Assembly (NCBI GenBank): GCA_947650365.1
Contig: OX393553.1
Span: 38,171,947 to 38,235,946, forward strand
DNA: 64,000 nucleotides
Direction: 5' to 3'
Origin: Chamaelirium japonicum
Taxonomy: Eukaryota; Streptophyta; Magnoliopsida; Liliales; Melanthiaceae
The translations under genes and the position numbers were made by a program. How positions within the stretch are numbered: position 1 is the first letter of the stretch; each line of letters starts with the position of its first letter. The notes under the pieces are model-generated. The model was not told where the DNA came from and searched no databases. It saw only the letters and a program-made list of their open reading frames with translations. This document shows, in pieces, positions 61,636 through 64,000 of the stretch.

Positions 61636-62418
61636 TATATAATTTAATTAAGGTTATCGGGTGGGGGTTCAAAAAAAATATGAAGCGGTTTTGGCACCCT
61701 AAATATAAGAAGTCTAGTAGCAATCCCAAAAATAGAGAGCATATTACGAGGCTCTTAGAGGGTGTTTTAAGGAGGAGTACTCAATTGTATATAATTTACT
61801 TAAGGTTATCGAGTGGGGGTTCAAAAAAAATATGGAGCGATTTTGGCTCCCTAGATATAGGGAGTCTAGTAGTAATCCCAAAAATAGAGAGTCATATTAC
61901 GGGGCTCTTAGAGGGTGTTTTAGGGAGGAGTGCTTGATTTATATATAATTTACCTAAGATTTTATGGTATTTTTGGGAGGCAATGGCGAGGCACTTAGAG
62001 GGTGTTTTTACGAGGAATGCTCAATTGTATATAATTTACTTACGGTTATCGGGTGGGGGTTCAAAAAAAATATGAAAATGTTTTGGCTCCCTAAATATAG
62101 GGAGTTTAGTAGTAATCCCAAAATAGAGAGCATATTATGAGACTCTTAAAGGGTGTTTTAGGGAAGAGTGCTCGATTGTATATAATTTACTTGAGGTTGT
62201 TAAGTGGGGATTCAAAAAAAATATGGAATAGTTTTCGCTCCCTAAATATAGGGAATCTAGTAGCAATCCTAAAATTAGAGAGGCATATTGCAAGGCTCTT
62301 TGAGGGTGTTTTAGGAAGGAGTGCTTGATTTATATATAATTTAATTATAATTTTAGGGTGTTTTTGGGAGGCAATGGTGAGGCTCTTAGAGGGTGTTTTT
62401 AGGAGGAATGCTTGATTA
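61636..62418 (+). repeat. Two A-A'-S trimers between C copies 10 and 11
   Basis: S modules begin at about 61942 and 62333, spaced 391 bp. These are the last A, A' and S monomers in the window. Confidence 0.9.
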
Positions 62419-62559
62419 TATATAATTTACTTAAGGTTGTCGGGTGGGGGTTCAAAAAAAATATAGAAGCTATTTTTGGGAAAAAATTTGGCTCCCTAAA
62501 TATATAGAAGCACTTAGTAAGGATCCTGGTGGGTGTTTTGGAGAGGAGTGCATAATTTG
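62419..62559 (+). repeat. C-block HOR copy 11 (C1 only)
   Basis: A 141-bp C1 (ATAGAAGCTATTTTTGGG, AAGCACTTAGTAAGGATCC, GCATAATTTGTATATAATTT) directly after the S at 62333. Instead of C2 it is followed by D-type sequence, so the rest of the block is absent. Confidence 0.85.
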
Positions 62560-62661
62560 TATATAATTTACCTATAGCGATCCTAAAATTTGTGAGGCAC
62601 ATAGCGATCCTAAAATTAGTAAGGCTCTTAAAGGTTGTTTTGGAGAGGAGTGCATGACTTA
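62560..62661 (+). repeat. D1 monomer, truncated, with 27-bp tandem duplication
   Basis: A 102-bp unit at the C1/D joint. ATAGCGATCCTAAAATT occurs at 62574 and again at 62601, followed by TGTGAGGCAC and AGTAAGGCTC respectively, making two 27-bp tandem copies. The leader, G-rich and dyad parts of the monomer are absent. Confidence 0.8.
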
Positions 62662-62815
62662 TATATAATTTACTTATAGTTATGGCGTAGGGTTCTTTAG
62701 AAAGTAGAAAACTAATTTGGCACCCCAAATAAAGGGAATTTGGTAGTGATTCCAAAAAGAGGAAGACACATGGCGAGGCTCTTGGAAAGTGTTTTGAGAA
62801 TGAGTGCTCGATTTA
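62662..62815 (+). repeat. D2 monomer (154 bp)
   Basis: TTATAGTTATGGCGTAGGG, TTCTTTAGAAAGTAG, CACCCCAAATAAAGGG, TTTGGTAGTGATTCC, GACACATGGCGAGGC. It shares GAAAGTAG with C7 and ACATGGCGAGGC with no other class. Confidence 0.75.
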
Positions 62816-62968
62816 TATATAATTTACTTATAGTTGTCGGGTGGGGGTACTTAGAAAATAGTGAGCGATTTTTGCTCCTTAATTATAGGAAGTCTGGTAG
62901 TGATCCAAAAAATAGAAAGGCACATGACAAAGCTCTTAGAGGATTTTATGGGAAGAAGTACTTATTTT
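62816..62968 (+). repeat. D3 monomer (153 bp)
   Basis: TTGTCGGGTGGGGGTAC, TTAGAAAATAGTGAGCG, CTCCTTAATTATAGGAAG, CTGGTAGTGATCC and GGCACATGACAAAGC. Confidence 0.75.
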
Positions 62969-63122
62969 ATAGATATTAACTTATGGTTGTCAGGTGGGGG
63001 TCCGAAGAAAATAGGGGGCGACTTTGGCTCCTCAAATATAGGGACTCTGGTAGTGATCCCAAAAATTGGGAGGTACATAGTGATAATCTTGGACTATGTT
63101 ATAACGAGGAGTACTCAATTTG
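62969..63122 (+). repeat. D4 monomer (154 bp)
   Basis: Starts with a degenerate anchor (TATAGATATTAACTTATGG). It has GGGGGTCCGAAGAAAATAGG, CTCCTCAAATATAGGGAC and TCTGGTAGTGATCCC, and ends in a diverged tail (CTATGTTATAACGAGG). Confidence 0.75.
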
Positions 63123-63275
63123 TATTTAATTAACAAATAGTTATTGGTAGGGGTCAAGAGAATATAGGGAATAATTTTGGCTCCTTAAATATAGGAATTC
63201 CAGTTGCGATCCTAAAAATAGGGAGGCACATGACTGGGTTCTTGAAGGATGTTTTGGGGAGGAATGCTCGATTTG
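63123..63275 (+). repeat. D5 monomer (153 bp)
   Basis: Anchor TATTTAATTAACAAATAG. It has GGTAGGGGTCAAGAGAATATAGG, CTCCTTAAATATAGGAAT and GCGATCCTAAAAATAGGG, then CATGACTGGGTTC. Confidence 0.72.
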
Positions 63276-63427
63276 CATATATTTACTTATGGTTATTTGG
63301 TGGGGGTCTTGAGAAAATAGGATGCGATTTTGGCTATCCAAATGTTAGGAGTCTGGTTGCATCCCTAAAATTAGGGCAAACATTACGAGGCTTTTGTAGG
63401 TTATTTTAGTGAGTAGTGCTTGATTTA
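63276..63427 (+). repeat. D6 monomer (152 bp)
   Basis: Anchor CATATATTTACTTATGG. It has GGTCTTGAGAAAATAGG, CTATCCAAATGTTAGGAG and CTGGTTGCATCCC. CTATCCAAATGT resembles C5. Confidence 0.72.
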
Positions 63428-63581
63428 TATATAATTTATATATGGTTATCAAATGGGAGTCCTGAGAAAATAGAAAATGATTTTGGCTCCCCAAATATAA
63501 AGAGTCTGGTAGTGATCCCAAAAATAAGGATGCACATCTTGAGACTCTTTGAGAGTGTTATGGAGAGGAGTGCTTGATTTG
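63428..63581 (+). repeat. D7 monomer (154 bp)
   Basis: TATATGGTTATCAAATGGG, GTCCTGAGAAAATAG, CTCCCCAAATATAAAGAG, CTGGTAGTGATCCC and CATCTTGAGACTC. It is close to D8. Confidence 0.75.
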
Positions 63582-63735
63582 TATATAATTTACTTATGGT
63601 TATCGGGTGGGGGTCCTAAGAAAATAGAAAGTGATTTTGGCTCCTTAAATATAGAGAGTCTGGTAGTGATTCCAAAAATAGAAATACACATCTCGAGACT
63701 CTTTTAGGGTGTTATAGAGAAGAGTTCTTAACTTG
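63582..63735 (+). repeat. D8 monomer (154 bp)
   Basis: TTATCGGGTGGGGGTCC, AAGAAAATAGAAAGTG, CTCCTTAAATATAGAGAG, CTGGTAGTGATTCC and ACATCTCGAGACTC. The shared CATCT-CGAGACTC part makes D7 and D8 the most similar neighbours in region III. Confidence 0.75.
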
Positions 63736-63888
63736 TATATAATTTACTTATTGTTGTTGGGTAAGAATCCTAAGAAAATAGGATGCAATTTGGGCTCCCT
63801 AAATATAGAAAGTCTGGTAGTGATACCAAAATATGGAAGCACATAGCGAGTCTCTTGGAGGGTATTTTACGGAGGAGTGTTCGATTTT
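63736..63888 (+). repeat. D9 monomer (153 bp)
   Basis: TTGTTGTTGGGTAAG, AATCCTAAGAAAATAGG, CTCCCTAAATATAGAAAG and CTGGTAGTGATACC, then CACATAGCGAGTCTC. Confidence 0.75.
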
Positions 63889-64000
63889 TATTTAATTTAG
63901 TTTTAGTTGTCGTGTTGGGTTCTTGAAAAAATATGGAGCAATTTTGGTTCTCTTAAAGTATGGAGTCTAGAAGTAATGAAAAAATTAAAGGCACATGTCA
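63889..64000 (+). repeat. D10 monomer, partial at window end
   Basis: Anchor TATTTAATTTAGTTTTAG, then GTCGTGTTGGGTTC, TTGAAAAAATATGG, TCTCTTAAAGTATGGAG and TCTAGAAGTAATG. It is cut by the window end, so the array continues to the right. Confidence 0.7.

Larger units (their letters stand above)
37849..62559 (+). repeat. Region II: 392-bp trimer HOR interspersed with C1-C7-B blocks
   Basis: Eleven occurrences of an ordered C block (starts 37849, 40050, 41602, 43996, 46475, 51244, 53824, 55512, 57455, 60482, 62419) alternate with runs of A-A'-S trimers. S-to-S spacing inside the runs is mostly 388 to 394 bp, much more regular than in region I. Each C block directly follows an S module, and each of the first ten ends in a B monomer. 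Spacing between C blocks varies from about 1.55 to 4.77 kb. Confidence 0.9.
1..64000 (+). repeat. Satellite DNA array, ~152-bp monomer, whole window
   Basis: Every part of the window is tandem copies of one repeat family, all in the same orientation. My consensus monomer is 152 bp: an AT block (TATATAATTTACTTAAGGTT), a G-rich block (GTCGGGTGGGGGTT), an A-tract (CAAAAAAAATATGG), a dyad (CTCCCTAAATATAGGGAG), then TCTAGTAGCAATCCCAAAAA, GAGCATATTGCGAGGCTC, TTAGAGGGTGTTTTAGGG and AGGAGTGCTCGATTG. The consensus is 42% G+C with 45 G against 19 C on this strand. Both window ends lie inside the array. A structural role at a centromere or heterochromatin block is inferred from repeat type only; I do not recognise the family. 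Confidence 0.97.
62560..64000 (+). repeat. Region III: diverged D monomers at the right side
   Basis: After the last C1 the A, S, B and C2-C7 types stop. Nine monomer intervals of about 153 bp (the first only 102) follow, sharing GTCCTGAGAAAATAG-like and TCTGGTAGTGATCC motifs with the C types but differing more from each other. No S module is present. This looks like an older flank of the array, though the window ends before any edge is reached. Confidence 0.8.

Noticed and set aside
1..64000. CRISPR array (regularly spaced repeats)
   Set aside because: The entire 152-bp unit is repeated, with no unique spacers between conserved short repeats, and no cas genes are present.
1..64000. TATATAAT as promoter TATA boxes
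   Set aside because: The motif is simply the AT-rich part of every monomer. There is no gene downstream and nothing distinguishes any copy as a promoter.
1..64000. Stem-loop CTCCCTAAATATAGGGAG as transcription terminators
   Set aside because: It occurs once per monomer, is not followed by a T-run on either strand in a consistent way, and no transcription units are present. It is kept as a dyad of the satellite.
1..64000. G-quadruplex arrays
   Set aside because: The G-rich block (GGGTGGGGG) has only two runs together and the other G-runs of a monomer are 40 to 100 bases apart, so the usual four-run short-loop pattern is not met on sequence alone.
1..64000. CENP-B box
   Set aside because: I saw no stretch resembling the TTCG...CGGG core arrangement in the monomer classes, so there is no support for a CENP-B site.
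1..64000. Transposable element insertions, tRNA or rRNA genes
   Set aside because: No long terminal repeats, polyprotein motifs, target-site duplications, cloverleaf-like or rRNA-like stretches were seen; all odd segments could be explained as deleted or rearranged monomers.
1..64000. Assignment to a named centromeric satellite or a particular species
   Set aside because: I do not recognise the monomer among satellites known to me. Length alone (about 152 bp) is shared by several unrelated plant and animal satellites and is not evidence of identity.

Overview
The window is one uninterrupted block of eukaryotic satellite DNA. From base 1 to base 64,000 every stretch I read is a copy, variant or deletion derivative of one tandem repeat with a full-length monomer of about 152 bp, always head to tail in the same orientation. 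I see no unique sequence, no protein-coding gene, no rRNA or tRNA gene, no transposable element and no CRISPR array. The monomer size, the higher-order repeats and the apparently methylation-driven CpG decay fit a centromeric or pericentromeric array in a long-read nuclear assembly, most likely a plant. I do not recognise the family, and the host assignment is inference.

Monomer classes, phased on the conserved TATATAAT motif: A (152 bp, the common type); A' (about 154 bp, with AGAGAGGCAT and TTGATTTATATA); N (an alternative to A', with a GGC-pyrimidine-ACC motif and AGAAAGGCAT); S (86 bp, probably a deletion derivative of B, always following A' or N); P (A-like, with TTCAAACAAAATATGG, directly after S); B (about 151 bp, with GAGCCTTGAGAAATT); C1 to C7 (diverged types that occur only as an ordered block); and D (the most diverged, at the right edge). 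I estimate about 360 full-length monomers and count 97 S modules.

Region I (1-37,848) is A/P/A'/N/S sequence with irregular S-to-S spacing (240, 392, 544, 696, 848 and about 1,000 bp, that is A' plus S plus whole monomers) and 12 solitary B monomers. It holds a recent 1,125-bp tandem duplication (24,436-26,685) and two older paralogous pairs that betray a partly erased larger higher-order repeat. Region II (37,849-62,559) has regular 392-bp A-A'-S trimers interrupted by 11 copies of an ordered block S | C1-C2-C3-C4-C5-C6-C7-B of about 1,159 bp. Six copies are complete, four have internal deletions and the last has only C1. Region III (62,560-64,000) is a run of diverged D monomers resembling the C types, probably an older flank of the array. 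The younger, more homogenised part therefore appears to lie to the left.

The many open reading frames of up to 299 codons are by-products of a stop-poor repeat: 152 is not a multiple of three, so frames break each monomer, except across A' plus S (240 bp = 80 codons), which explains the longest ones. Strand signs on repeats only mean the direction in which I wrote the consensus. Coordinates of monomers are from hand alignment and may be off by a base or two.
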